The notes beneath the pieces were generated by a model. That model ran no database searches and had not been told where the DNA came from. It saw only the letters and a program-made list of their open reading frames with translations. A stretch of 64,000 nucleotides of DNA from positions 186,001-250,000 of the forward strand of contig JAFWIX010000001.1 of NCBI GenBank assembly GCA_017514665.1, written 5' to 3'. Both the position numbers and the translations under genes were made by a program. Positions 1 through 15,000 of this stretch are shown piece after piece. Position 1 is the first letter of the stretch. Each line of letters opens with the position of its first letter. This DNA comes from Candidatus Saccharimonadota bacterium (lineage in GTDB: Bacteria > Patescibacteriota > Saccharimonadia > Saccharimonadales > Saccharimonadaceae).

Positions 1-3000
1 CGAAACCCCCGACGAAGCAGATTACCCCGCCGAAGAATCTTATGCTATCGCCGTCAACAAACAACGGCCAGAGCTTCTAGAAGCCTTCAACGAAGTTCTG
101 AATGGAATGTTAATCCCAGATGAAAATGGTAAAACCGAAATGGATAAATTAATATTAAAATATATGGGGCTCAGTGAGGAGGAGAGCTAATGGGAGATTT
201 CTTTAACAAAATCATCGAACTATTTACTACGCCGCAATATATCGAGGCTATGTTGCACGGCTTTTTACTGACTTTGCAAATTGCCTTTTTTGCTATTATT
301 ATTGGTCTAATCATCGGCACGGTTGTTGCTTTGGTAGACACCGCCAAAGCTTCCAAATGGCTGATGTTGCCAAAGCTCATTTGCAAAGTCTATACCACCA
401 TCATTCGCGGTACTCCGATGGCTTTACAATTATTTATCATGTTTTTTGTCATCTTTGCCATTAAGGGCTTTCCGCAAATTATCATTGCCATCCTCGCTTT
501 TGGTTTTAATTCTGGCGCTTACGTTGCTGAGGTTGTTCGTAGCGGTATTCAGTCGGTCGACCCCGGACAAAAAGAAGCCGGCCTTGCGCTTGGTCTCAAA
601 AACATCACCATCTTCCGCAAAATTATCGCCCCGCAAGCTATTAAGAACATTATCCCCGCGCTCGGCAACGAAATCATTACCGTCATCAAAGAAACTGCTA
701 TTGTCAGCATGGTTGGCCTCTATGATCTTAACATGGCCGCGAAGGACATTGGTTCCGGTCAGAATATGGCCAGCTACATTGTCCCGATGTTTGTAGCTGC
801 GCTGTTCTATCTTGCCGTAGTATACCTGATTACATTCGTTATCAAACGTGTTGAGAAAAGATTACGTAAAAGTGATTTGAGAGCTGTCTAAGGAGGAAGT
901 ATGGAGAATAAAATTATTACAATCAAAGATTTGAAAAAAGAATTCGGCAAAAACAAAGTTTTACGTGGTATTGATTTTGCGCTCGATCCAGGCGAGACCG
1001 TGGTAGTACTTGGTCCTTCTGGTTCTGGTAAATCCACTTTTTTGCGTTGCATCAACCGTATGGAAGAGCCCACTGCTGGTGAAATTTATTTTAAAGACAC
1101 GCTCATCACCGATAAAAACATTCAAAAGATGCGTCAAAAAATCGGCATGGTGTTCCAGCACTTCAATTTAATTGCCAACCTAAATGTTATGGATAATTTA
1201 ATCATGGCACCAGTTACGCTCAAATTAATGAGCGAAGAAAAAGCCGAACAAAAAGCCAAAGATTTGTTAAAGCATATTGGCTTGTCAAACAAAGCTGAAG
1301 CCTACCCCGCTAGCCTCTCAGGCGGCCAAAAGCAGCGCATTGCTATTATTCGCGCCATGATGATGGATCCAGAGGTTTTGCTCTTTGATGAACCTACCTC
1401 TGCTCTTGATCCAGAAGCTATCGGTGACGTCTTGAGTCTCATTCGTGAAGTCGATAAACTTGGCATGACTATTATGATCGTCACGCACGAAATGGGTTTT
1501 GCGCGCGAAATCGCTTCTCGTATCGTCTTTATTGATGAAGGTAAAATTCTCGAAGAGGGCACGTCCGAAACATTCTTTACTCACCCCAAAACTCCTCGGG
1601 TCAAAGAATTTCTTGAAAAAGTACTGTGATATAATATAGATAATGCAAAAGCTTAAAACTAAACTCCGCCAGCTTAATTACAAAACCAAATACGATTATC
1701 TTACTTTTGATAATGTTGTGTTGGCCATTGCTGGCGTGCTTTGTTTGGCTTGGACTTGGGGTTCGATTTCTTCTACATCGCGTAACTGGGAACTTGCCCA
1801 GACGGTCGCCGAACGTCAAAGGGAGTTGTCACTTATGCAGCTAGAAAGCGAGACTTTAGAGCTTGAAAACGATTATTACAAATCCCCCGAATATCAAGAG
1901 CTTGCCGCACGTCGTCTTGCCAATAAGAAACTCCCGGGCGAGAACATGATTTACCTTTCTGAAAATTCCGAAGCCGCCAAGACCAAACATCAAGCCGAAA
2001 TCACCACTATCGCCGAGACCGTCACCGACGATCGCTCCAATCTCGAACAATGGTTTGTCTTTCTCTTTGGTGCTTAATTTAAAAATTACCACAAAAAACC
2101 TTTCATATTTCTAAGAGCCGTGTTATAATAAGCATAAGTAAAATGGGATTTTTATATGGCAACAGAAAATAATAATAAGGTGGGCAATAATTCTAATGAT
2201 GCTCCCTCCGACTTAAGTTACAAATCAGAAAATATTGTTGGTTCCAAATCTCGCACCCGCAAAAATGCTGAGTTTGGTGAGACTAAACTTTCTGCTTCCG
2301 AAAAGGCTGACCAAAGAGCCAGAGCAGTTTCCAACAAATTAAAATCAATCGACCGCAAAAAAGTCAACCTGACTTTGGTCGCCATTATTATCCTACTCGC
2401 CATTGGTTGTACAATTGGTGTCATTGCTTTAGTTGCTAACAATAATAATCCTAGCGATATCGAAGAAGTTGAAACAGACGAAGTAGCCCTAGCCGAAGAA
2501 AATGAGGGTAAAGACGAAATTACTGCCGCCCGCGCTGAAGCAGAAGAGGCTCTTGCAAAAAATCCCAACGATTGTGCTGGCGCCGCCAAAGGTTATGTTG
2601 AGCGCATTAATGACAGCTTCGCTCCTCCCGAAAACAACGGTGTAGCAGAAGCTTTAATCGACGACGCCGAAGAATATTTTGCCAATGTCAATCCTTCTAC
2701 TTGTTCATTATTAGCGGTTTATACCGGCATAGATTACGATATGTTAGACGGGCTTCCTGGCTTGCAACATTACTTTAAGCGTATTATAGTTTTAGCTGAC
2801 GAAATTGGAGACAACGACACCAAAGCCAAATGGGAACCAATCTATGAAGCGGCAGCAGCAGGCGATGATGATGAGGGCGACAGGGAAGATTATTACAATG
2901 ACGATCCGACCTATTATGATTTAACAATAGATAATACTTCGGAGGGAGAAGACGATGAGTAAATTATCAAGCAATAAACGTAAACTTTTTGTCATTGCTA

Positions 3001-6000
3001 TTTTTGCAGTTGCATTTAGCAATTTATTACTTTTGGGGATTTCGGCTGACGCATCAGCAATCGTACGCAACTATAAATTCACAGGAGCAACCGATTGGTG
3101 GACAATTGAAGAAAAAACAAATAACGATCGGAACTATTATATAGTAGATTATTGTCAGGGAACCAGACATCAAAAGGAAAGTAATTGCGGTGGACAAAAA
3201 GTCAAAAGGGCCAACTGGGTACGCACCAAAGGATATGGTGGCCATCTTGAATGTTGGACTGGCGAATGGGAATATGATGCAGGCAATACGAAAGGGTACA
3301 ATGAAAAAGCCGGTACAGTTAGAAGGAATACTTCAGGCACCGGCTTATCTCAAAGCCAAGCAGAAGCCATTTGCGTTAACGCTAAGTATCCTAACGGCAT
3401 AATTTTTAAATCAGCAGCGAAAACTTTTCGAGGTGAATGCGATAAGGAGGGTGGTTGCCCTATTAGTTCGAGTGGCGGTGGCGCCTCTAACTACATGAGC
3501 AAAAACTGGCGCTTTCCCACGAAATTCGCTTACAACTTTAGGATGATAGATGCAAGTGGAAATTTGATTGGTGGCGCCGCCAATAAACGATATGATGGTT
3601 ATGGTTATTGTGCGAATGGTTACGATCACGCATCCGAAGCCGAAGCAAAGGTTAACAAAGTAGAGGCCAGGATTACTTCAATTAGCGAGAAGAATTGCAC
3701 AATCAATGTCCAAGCTAAATTTGATATGGATGACGAGAGTGACGCGCAAGACATCGCCGGCTCTCCAGCAATCACTGTGCCTTACATTTGCCCAGCTAGC
3801 TTTAGTGGCACCACCAGAGTCAACAATGTTACTAGTACTCATGGCAACACTTCCAAAACAATAAGCGGCACAAAAGGCAAATACAAGATTACCGACGGCG
3901 GTGAATATACCACAAAAGTCAAGTTTGACAATAATTGTAATCGAACGGACGAAAATACTGGTGAAGCTCACTGTAAAATTGATTCGATAACCGAAAATAT
4001 ATCTGGTGATATCAGTACCAAGGCATACAATCCAGTACTAACCTATAGATTATCAGGTAAGAATTCGAATGACACCACTCAGTATACTACCTCCATTAAA
4101 AACGAAAATATTAAAATTGGAACGACTAAAACGGTCTGCGAACACATGCATTATTCCTCTGAGATTTGGCACACTCGAAGCCCATTCAGCGGCTTCGTCA
4201 AAAATAATGATACAGTAGGCTCATATACCGCAAAACTTGGCAATAAAAGCCCAAGTTATGCAAATTCCGCGAACGCTTGCGTCACTCTCGAACGCCCCTA
4301 CAACTTTTCCATCGGCGGCATTACAGCCGTTATCGATAAAACTCCAGTTTATCCTGGTGAAGATGCCAAATCCACATTTGAGTTTTCTACTAAAAAAATG
4401 CATAATGAATGGGGCATTCCCAGTACTGTACCTGAAGGCCTCAAAGTTACCGCGGTTCACTTTATTGTTAAATCAGACGTAGATTTCAATACTGCTAAAC
4501 AAAAGAATTTTGGCCAACAGGCCAAACAAAGCATTAGTGATCCAAACAAACTAGAGGATGCGCTTGAAAGTTTTGTTCGCAACCGTCTTGGTAGCGCCAA
4601 TATTACTGATTTTGGCAAGCTCAAATCACAAAACTTTAGTCAAAGCAGCGGCTCTTTTAATCCCACGGCCGTAGTTCCCGATTTAACTACCGTCAATGGC
4701 CGAAAGGTTTCCACTGTTGGTTATAAATATTGCGTCGCAGCTATTTCTAGCATGGCCGAGTTTGATCAACTAGATACAAATATAGAAGAAGCTTACAAAG
4801 AAGGCCACGTTTCCAATATTGCTTGCCGCCCCATCGCTAAGAGACCTTATATGCAAGTCGAAAACTCTTCTCTTTACAGCTCTAATGGTATTAGTACGAC
4901 AAACAGCCTCAAGCGAGTTAATAGCACTCTAGGCGATCAAAACACCAGCAAAACCGCCTTTGGTTCTTGGAGCGAATACTTCTTGATAGCCAAGAGTGGT
5001 AAAATCGCTGAAATGTCTTCTGGCGGCGCATTAAGTCAGGGTTATCCCGCCAAAGAAACTAGCGCCAATAAACTCTTATGTTCATTATCATCTCTAACAA
5101 TCGCCAACAAGAGCTGTAATAAGAGCGTTGCTGGTTCTTTTAAACTAGGCGAATCCGGAATTGAAAAATCTAATTTTGCTGAAGCCATCATTAGCTATTT
5201 CCAAAATGATAGCCAACAAGATTTAGTAAACAAGAACACCAATACGGTCAATATTGGCAATGTTGACGGTTTTGGTGGTAAAACAGCCATTATCACCAGT
5301 GGTGATGTCAACATTACCGGTAACATTGTAGCTGACAACGGTAGCTTTGTCTCCAATAGTACCGTTAGTCAACACATCATCATTTCTACAGGCGGCAACA
5401 TCAACATCCATCAAAACGTAGACAATGTTGACGCTTGGCTTATTGCCCCTAAGGGCTCCATCAACACTTGCACTAAGGACGACCATCAAAATTACAGTGA
5501 TGCTGGCAGTTTTAACACTGACACTTGTAACAAAAAGCTCACTATTAACGGTATTATAGCTAGTAAAAACTTCAACCCTAAACGTACTGCCGGTATGGAA
5601 ACTACAGAAGGTAATACCGCTGCCGAAAGAGTCGTCTTTAATCCCACCGCTTATCTATGGAGTTATCAACAAGCTACTCGTAAAGCTGGTCAGGCCAACG
5701 TAGTTTATACTCGTGAATTAGCACCAAGAGAATAGGGGGGAGGTAGTGAAAAAGTACAAAACCTTAAAAGCCAAACATAAGAGAACTCAAGGCTTCACCA
5801 TCATTGAAGTTTCCTTATTTTTGGCGCTCACGGGTCTTGTACTGATGGGCGTTATCAACACATTTTCTAGCGTTAGTCGTCAGCGCTATAATGATTCAGT
5901 TCAAAATTTTGCCGACTACCTACGCGGACTCTATTCGCAGACCGAAAATGTTCAAAATAGTGACTGTAGCTGTGACTCTTCTGGCAAAAATTGCTGTGGG

Positions 6001-9000
6001 CAATCTGCCACGGCGATTTATGGCAAAGTAATAATTTTTAGCGGTGGACAAACAGCAACTTCATTCGATGTGATTGGTGAAGCTCACATTACAAACGAAA
6101 AAGATGACGCCAAGGAATCTTTAGGCTCCGACAAAGGCAGCGCGAAGATTCGCCGCATCAGTGGCGATCAAGGACAAACTTACAGCACTCTCTGGCAAGT
6201 CAGAACACCAATCAGAGTAAATAAGAGTGATTCAGGTGGCACCGTGTTGATTGTGCGCTCACCCAATACCGGTATCATACACACATATTTTAGTGAGACT
6301 AATCCCACCGACAACGACCTCACCAAGTGGCTCGAAAAAGCCAATTCTGGACCTGTTAATTTTTGCGTTCGATCTGACGATCTCGGCGGTTCACTTCCTC
6401 GTAATATACGTATCATAGAAGATGCACATAGCGCTTCAGGCGTGGAATTAATTCCCGTAGATTTAGGGGGTTCGGTATGCAATTAAAGAAAGCCCAGCGT
6501 GGAGATACTTTTGTAGAGGTTTGCTTTGCTTTGGCAATATTTAGTTTTCTTGCCGTATTAGCAATTGGTTCTATGAATCGCAATCTTTCTACCGTACAAT
6601 CAACCCTCGAAGGCGAAGTTTCTCGTAGTGAAGTTGATGCACAGACCGAAGCCATTCGATTTATTCACGAAACATATGTCGGTGGTCTTAATACCGGCAG
6701 GGGCGGCAATTTAGCAAAAGCATGGAGCACAATCACCAGCAGATCCATTTCTCCCAACGAAGCTAAAACTATTAATCAAAACTGGCCGCCAAGCAATTGT
6801 CAGACATATATTAATCAATATAAAGAACATATGATGATAGTTAACACGCGCAATCTCAACAACAACGGCAGCGATATTATAATTGACGGCAAAAATCACA
6901 GTAGCAAATTCCAACCGACTTCAGTCATTCCGCGTTTGGTATACAAGAACGATAAAAATAATCAACTTTCATCGCCCACTAATCTTGACCTCGAAAGCGT
7001 TCAAGGTGTTTGGTTTTATGCGGTCAAAGGGAACGATAGCAAAAATGATTTTTACGATATGTATATTCAGTCTTGTTGGTACTCAATGGATAGCAGTATG
7101 CCACGTACCATCGATACGGTAATCCGACTGTATGACCCTTCGTATGTAGATAATATTGCTTCCACCAAGCAAGCTGATTATGAAATTCATTTTAACGCCA
7201 ATGGTGGTAAATTCCCCTCCGGCAAGACCGAAGAGGTAGTCAATTGGCCTGGCGCTACCCAGGGCTTTGCTCCGCCCACCGACAAAGTCCCCAAACCCAC
7301 CTGGCTTCCAGACAATCATGAATTTGTGGGTTGGAGTAAAACTAAGAGCAACACTAACCCCTCACTCAATCCTAATTATAATGTTTCGGACGCAAAGTGT
7401 AGTGCTGGTAAATGTGTAATTACGGTTTATGCCGTCTGGGAGCCCAAATACCAGGTTCACTACCAAAACAGTAATATGGTTAAAGGCACTGCCTATAATA
7501 TGCCCAATCCTGCAATTACTCCATGGCAAAAGAGCCCCAAGTTTAGTACCGGTATCCCAACTATTGCAGCCAGTGACGGTAATTGTTATAAGTTTGCCGG
7601 TTGGAGTCGTAGTCAAAACGGTAGCGCTCCTCTCTTTTCAGCTAGCAATATCACCCTCAACGCAGATGAAGCCCTCAAGACCGTTCCGCTCTACGCCGCT
7701 TGGACTAAAACTACTTGTGGTGCCTTTAAAATTCAACTTACTTGGGGCTCAACACCGCGAGATTTGGATGCGCATTTTTCCGTGAATGCCAATGGTATTA
7801 CTAGCCACACATACTATGGTGACAAAAACACTATACTTGCATCCGGCGCTGGTACCGTTAAGGTTATACTTGATCGAGATATCACTGACGGTTCTGGTCG
7901 CCCAGAGACTTCCACCGTTACTGTCAATAATCTCTCAGGCTTCAGCGCTGTCTATTATGTCCATAATTATACCGGTCGATCTGGCGGTAGTCCTTATCTG
8001 ACTAGCTCTGGCGCTGTTGTTAAGCTCACCGAAGAAGATAGTGAAGGACGCGTAGTCAGAAATTATGAATATAGGTGTCCCACCACTGGTACCGGCACTT
8101 ACTGGAATGTTTTCAAGATTGTCAACCGTCAGGTCATAGAAACTAATGCTATAACCACGAAGGAGCCCAGTGCTTAAGGAGTCGTATGCATAAATTTATC
8201 GAAAAATTATCCAAGAAAACTATCAAAACCAAGTCTGGATTTACTCTAGTGGAATTTTCTATTGCATTGACTGTTTTGTCGATTCTATTGATTATTATTT
8301 TGCAGGTATCCAATAATACCATCGCTATTTATCAAAAAGGTTTGTCTACTAAAGCCGTTAGTAACGCCGGGCGAGAATTATTAGATGAGCTTAGCAGGTC
8401 AATTGCCAGTTCTCCTACTACTAGTCTCGAAGGTTTTTGTGACCAAATCAATGATACAAATAAAAGAGCCAATTGTAAGAATGGCGACACCAGCGCATTA
8501 GTTTACTACAAAGATGTCGTCAAACAAAACAACAAAGAATATCCTCGCTACGGTATGTTTTGCACTGGTGAGTATTCATATTTTTGGAATTCCGGTTATG
8601 CGCTTCGCAACACCAACAAAATGTTTGAACCCCAGAAGATAAAAGTCAATGTCGACAAAACGCCCAAACTTCTTCGCTTCAAAGATTCCAGCCATAAACT
8701 ATGCATTGATCGACTCAACGGAGCAAACTCATTTAGTGTAGAGCAGGATCAAGACCCAGTTGATCTCTTGCAAAACGACCAAGATTTACAAGTTGCCTTG
8801 TATGATTTCACCCTATTTCCAGTCAATCAAAACAAAACCATTGCTCGCATTTTCTATTCTGGCACCTTTGTCCTCGGTACTTTGACGGGCGATATTGGCG
8901 ATATTACTGCCTCCAATGATTATTGCAAAGCCGGACCTGCTACTCTTGGTGACGATTTTTCATATTGTGCTATTAATAAGTTTAATTTTGCCGCACAGGC

Positions 9001-12000
9001 GTTAGGAGAACAAAATGATTAAACACCTCAAATATCAAACTAAACAAGGTGGCGCTTCAATTTATGTTACCATTTTCGTTGCCTTAATTATCAGCATAGT
9101 TACGCTTAGTTTTGCTAGGCTAGCTATATCTGAATTGTCAAGATCTAGTGATACCGACCTTAACCAATCAGCCTACGATTCTGCTTTGGCTGGCGTAGAA
9201 GACGCTAAGATTGCTATCTCAAATTGTCTTAAAGAGGGTCACACTATTAACGAATGTGGTCTTATTAGTAGCACTAATAACTTAGATGATTGTAATCATT
9301 TTCTTGATTCCAAATATATCTCTCGCGCCGAAACTGCAGAAGGGGCTGTTTTCATTGAAGAAAGCAAAAATAAATCCGGGCAAGAAGTAACTTCACAAGC
9401 TTATACCTGTGTGGTTATGAATAATAATTTGGCAGATTACTTAGGTGAACTTAATTCTGAATATCGCGTTCGCATGGTTCCATTAAAAACACAAAACCCT
9501 CAAGATCTCCAAGGTCTTACGCATGTGATAGTCAGCTGGTATGACAATCAACAGGCCACTAAACGTAATAGCAATTGTAATGGCTCCGATTGCTACTTCT
9601 ATCCAAAAGACGAATCTCCTGTGCCTCCTGTTATAACACTCTCACTTATTCAAGCTGGCGAAGATTTTACAAGAGACTCCCTCTTGTCAGATTATAGAAA
9701 ATATGGTTCAATGACGCTTTATCCAAACGAAACTCAAGACAAAATATTTAGCATAGGTGCAGGCAACTTCCAGAGCGCAGTAGACGCTAATGGCAATAAT
9801 GACACCAATAAACCAATTGCAGTGAAATGTAAAGCTACAGACGCTTTTGCTTGTTCGGCTCAGATTGAATTGCCATCAACCACACGTTATGGCAACACTA
9901 CTTATCTTGTTATTGCTATGCCATATGATAATCGTTCCACTGCCTTTAGGGTCGAGATGAAAAAGAATGGTAGCACTGTTAATTTCTACGATGCCCAAAT
10001 AGCTGTGGATTCTACCGGTCGCGCCAACGATATTTACCGTCGTGTTGAAACACGTGTTGATATGATTGACACCTATTTCCCTTATCCGCTTTATGCCTTA
10101 GAAACCCTTGCTACCGAGAATAACCAAGGCAATATCAAGAAAGGATTCTATGTTACCAGAAATTGTTGGCTTGCCGGAGAGGCATCTGACGGCACAATTT
10201 CTGAATCTCTAAAATCTTGTAATAACAGCAATATCTAGTATTGACAAAATTACGATGCGGGTGTATAATAACTACACCTGCATCGCGGGGTAGAGCAGCC
10301 TGGTAGCTCGTTTGGCTCATAACCAAAAGGTCGCTGGTTCAAATCCAGCCCCCGCAACCATAAGATTCTAAATATTATTTAGAGTCAAAAATAGCGCCTC
10401 GATTGACCCCCCAATCGTGGCGCTATTTTTAGTTTACTTTTTCTTTGCTAACTTTCTAGCAGCAGTTCTTACGGCTTCACCCCAGTTTACTGCTACATGA
10501 GGAGTGCTGGCCAGTTCTCTTGCCGATATACCGTATCTTACTGCCATGGCTAATTCTTGTGCCACCAAATCTGCATCTGGCGTCACCGCAGTTGCCCCTA
10601 TCATAGTGCCACCACGGTCAGTGGATAACTTTACTAAACCGATTCTGACACCCTTAGCATGCTCCACACCTGCCAGTGAGACCAGAGAACTTCTCACTTT
10701 ACGCTTAAGTGCGCGGGCTTCTTTTTCATTAAGCCCGACTTTAGCAATTTTGGGGAAAGTCTCTGTCACGCGCATAAAACCGCTATAATTAACGGCGGCT
10801 TTACCATGCTTAATCAGGTTAGAAGTAATCAGGGTAGCTTCATAAATTGACTTTTCAATTGAGCTTTCTCCACCCAATACACTACCGGCCGCCCAGATAT
10901 TTTTATTACTGGTGGTCAAAGTACGACTTACTTTAATTAATCCGTGATTGAGCTTAACGCCTGCTTTTTCTAGGCTAATATCAATAGCTGGCTTAGTACC
11001 AGCCGCCAAAACCACAGCTTTTGCGCGCACGCTATGAGTTTCTTCGCCGCGTCTATAAGTGGCAACTTTGTTGCCTTTTTTATCTTGTTCTACCGAAAGC
11101 ACTCTCGCGCCCGTCAAAACTCTAATCTGAGAACGCACTTCAAAACAGTGCTGCATAAATTGCCCTACTTCTTTATCTTCTCTGGGTAAAATATTCTTCT
11201 GGGCTTCAACCAAAATTACTTTTGCTCCCATGCTAGCCAGATTTTGTGCAGTCTCACAACCACAGCTTCCAGCGCCAATCACCAATACTGTTTCGGGCGG
11301 ATTTGGCAACGACCGAACTTCGCTAGGTGTAAAATAAGCGATAGTGTCTAAACCCTTAATTTTATCGTCTATCAATTCCGTACCAGTTGCAATCAAGAAC
11401 TTATCTGCCGTTAGATGTCTATTACCTACTACTACTTCATGCGCATTAATAAAGCGAGCATGCCCATGGAAGCAAGCCACTTTAGCATTAGTCAACGCTC
11501 TAGCTTTTGCTGCTGAGCCGGGTTTATTTTTAAATCCCACCATAGCAGTTTTGATACCGGCCTTTGCGGCCAACGTTGCAGCTGTCCTACCAGCTACGCC
11601 AGTTCCAATTACGATAAATTTAAAATCACGCCTACCCATTTTTTTAATTCCTTTTCTCTATTTTATCATAAACTTTATTATTTTGTCCTAATCTAATAAA
11701 TAAAATACCAATATAAACAACCCCAATACGAGGAATCCTGTACCAGAAAGAATCTTTAAAAAGTTCTTATGTTGACTGCGCCAATGTTGAATGCCAGCGA
11801 TAGTTTTGCCTCTACGCACCAACATTCTTACTAAAATCAGTGGTAACATCGATAATAAGGTAAACAATACTACGGCCAGTAATTGCCATTCCGCATTAAG
11901 TTCCAAAATACTATTACCGGCCACTACTAATAAAATCAATAAAAATGGCAATTCCGCAAAACAGGTCATAATCCCTAGTGCAAAGGCTTCGGTGTTACTT

Positions 12001-15000
12001 TCGGTCGCTCGCGCTCGCGCGTCTATAAATTTTGCTACGACTTTTGGAATCCAGAGCTCAACTCCTTTGCCCCAACGGTAATAAAATAGCCACACCGCAA
12101 ACGCTAATGTTGCCAATAGTATCACTAACACCAATAACCAAATTTTTTCCAAAGCCCCACCGTAAAATCTTAAGAGTATCAATGCGATTGCGCAAATACT
12201 CAGAAAAACCATAATCCCGACACCGGCAACATAACTTCCTGCCAGCGATCTCGTTTTGGCACGGATATGTTTCTGGCTACTTGCGTGATACAAAAGCAGT
12301 AAACAACCTATACCAAGCTGCAAAGTTGCATTAATCAAAGCGGCTAACACAATTACCGCTACAGACACAGCCCAATCCATACGTATATTTTATCACGCTC
12401 AAGCTTGATTTTCAATTTTATTTTTGTTACACTCCCGCACATGAAAAAATTTATCATCGGCTTCATGGTTGTATTAGGCCTCTTTATTGCGGCATTAAGT
12501 CAGCTCGCAACTGCCACTTCTACCCCTCAAATAATTATCAACGCCATTAATCCTGGTTATACTATCAATGGCCAGGCGAACACGGATGAATTTATCGAAC
12601 TCATTAATCTCACCGATAATCCAGTCTCGCTTACCGGATTAACTTTAAAATATACTAATAGCAGTGGTAACTCTAGCACGCTTTTTGAGTTTCCCAATGA
12701 CAGCGTGATGGTTGGTAAAACTTTGCTTTTGCGTCTTGCTAGTTCTCCCGATGCCAACGATGCTGATTTAGTTTATTCTAAAACTTTGGCTTTTAGCGCT
12801 GGTCCACTCGAACTTACTCGTGGCAACGATATTCTTAGTAGTGTCTGTTGGACCGGTAAAGATGGTTGCTATGCCAAATTTAATAGCAAGACCCCCACTT
12901 CACTAGTTTGGAATGAAGAATCTGAACTCTACGAACATAGCGAAGACTACTATCCTACTTATAGTGCTGAATCTCCAGGTTATCAAGTTCCACCCACTAT
13001 CAATAACGATGAAGTTATTCAGCCCAAATGTCGTGGTTTGCAATTTTCTGAAGTTTTGTCTTATTATGAATCTGACCAATCTGAGCAATTTGTGGAAATT
13101 TATAATCCTTTAGGTCACGACGTTAACCTTGCTGGTTGCCAAGTCAAATATAAGCGGAAGGCGTATAAACTTTCTGGTACTATTGGTTCCGACAAATATT
13201 CCGCACGTTTTGCTACCGATTTTCGCCTTACCAAAAACCCCACTTCTTCTAATACTATCGAATTAATCGATGTTGACGGCAATAAGGTTGATGAAATTAC
13301 TTATTATAACGGCCAGAAAAAAGCCACCGCTTATGCGTGGTTCGGTTTTCATGAAAATGGCGAAGAGCAATGGTTGCAAACCTATGCTCCTACGCCGGGC
13401 TCTGCCAATGACTATCAACAGTATAAAACTTGTCCCGAGGGTAAGGTTATCAACGAAGCTACTGGTAACTGCGTCAAGGCTATTAATTTGAATACTACCC
13501 TCAAGCCTTGCCCGGCAGGGAAGTATCGCAACCCTCTGACTGGTCGTTGCAAATCCATTACTAGTTCTACTAAGTCACTCAAACCCTGTCCTGATGGCTA
13601 TGAGCGTAATCCAGAAACCAATCGTTGCCGCAAAATCAAACAAAATACCGGCGCCAATTATCCACTCAGCACTACCGAGAGCCAAGCAGCTGCATCCAGT
13701 TTTGTGGCTCTCGGCGCCATACTGATAATTATTGCTCTTGCGCTAGGCTATATCGGATTTCAATTTCGTTATGAAATTATCAAGTTCCTTCGTAAAATTA
13801 CTTGTCTACGACTTCGCCTTCCACGGCGTCATCGTCCTTAGCATCATCACCCTTAGCGTCACTATCTGAAGCCTTTTTGTCATCGCTTACCTGTTGATAC
13901 ATCTTGGCACCAATCGGCATGATTTTATCCGAAAGTTCTTTGCCGGCCGCTTCTAATTTGTCTTTGTCGGCATCTGCGTCTTTCAAAACTTCTTTAGCTT
14001 CTTCGACTGCCTTTTTAATAGTCTTAGCATCATCATCCGAAATTTTACCTTTGTATTCGTCGGGCATTTTTTCGGCTTGATAAACCGCATTCTCTAGTTG
14101 GTTACGCGCATCGATTGATTCACGCTTCTTCTTATCTTCATCAGCGTGTGCTTCAGCCTCTTTTTGCGCCTTTTCGATATCATCCTTACTCATATTACCA
14201 GAGTTTTGGATGGTAATTGATTGTTCTTTACCAGTGCCTTTATCTTTGGCGGTTACGTTCAAAATACCGTTCGCGTCCAAATTGAAGGTCACTTCAATTT
14301 GTGGCACACCGCGTGGCGCTGGCGCAATGCCATCCAAGATAAAGCGCCCCAAGGATTTATTGTCGTTGGCCATTTCACGTTCACCCTGTAATACGTGGAT
14401 TTCTACTTGTGGTTGATTATCTGAAGCGGTAGAAAACACTTCGCTCTTGGAAGTTGGAATGGTAGTATTGCGATCAATCAATGGAGTACGTACGCCACCC
14501 ATGGTCTCAATACCGAGCGTCAATGGTGTAACATCAAGCAGCAATACATCTTTCACGTCACCCTGCAATACACCACCTTGAATCGCGGCACCTACAGCCA
14601 CTACTTCGTCCGGGTTTACACCTTGCATTGGGTCCTTGCCAAAGATTGATTTTACTTTTTCTATCACCGCCGGCATACGGGTCATACCGCCCACCATCAC
14701 AATTTGATCAACATCCGAAGCTTTGAGTTTAGCATCTTTCAGGGCTTTTTCTACTGGCTCGGCCAAACGGTTGAGTAGTGGTTCTACCAATTCTTCTAAT
14801 TTTGCTCTGGTCAAAGTATGTTCAAAATGTTTCGGCCCATCAGCATCGGCAGTCAAAAAGGGAAGATTGATATCAGTCGAAGTCGCCGAAGACAATTCTT
14901 TTTTGGCTTTTTCGGCTTCGTCTTTTACGCGTTGCATTGCGGCTGGATCGTCTTTAATGTCTACACCAGACTCTTTTTTAAACTCGTCAATCAAATAATT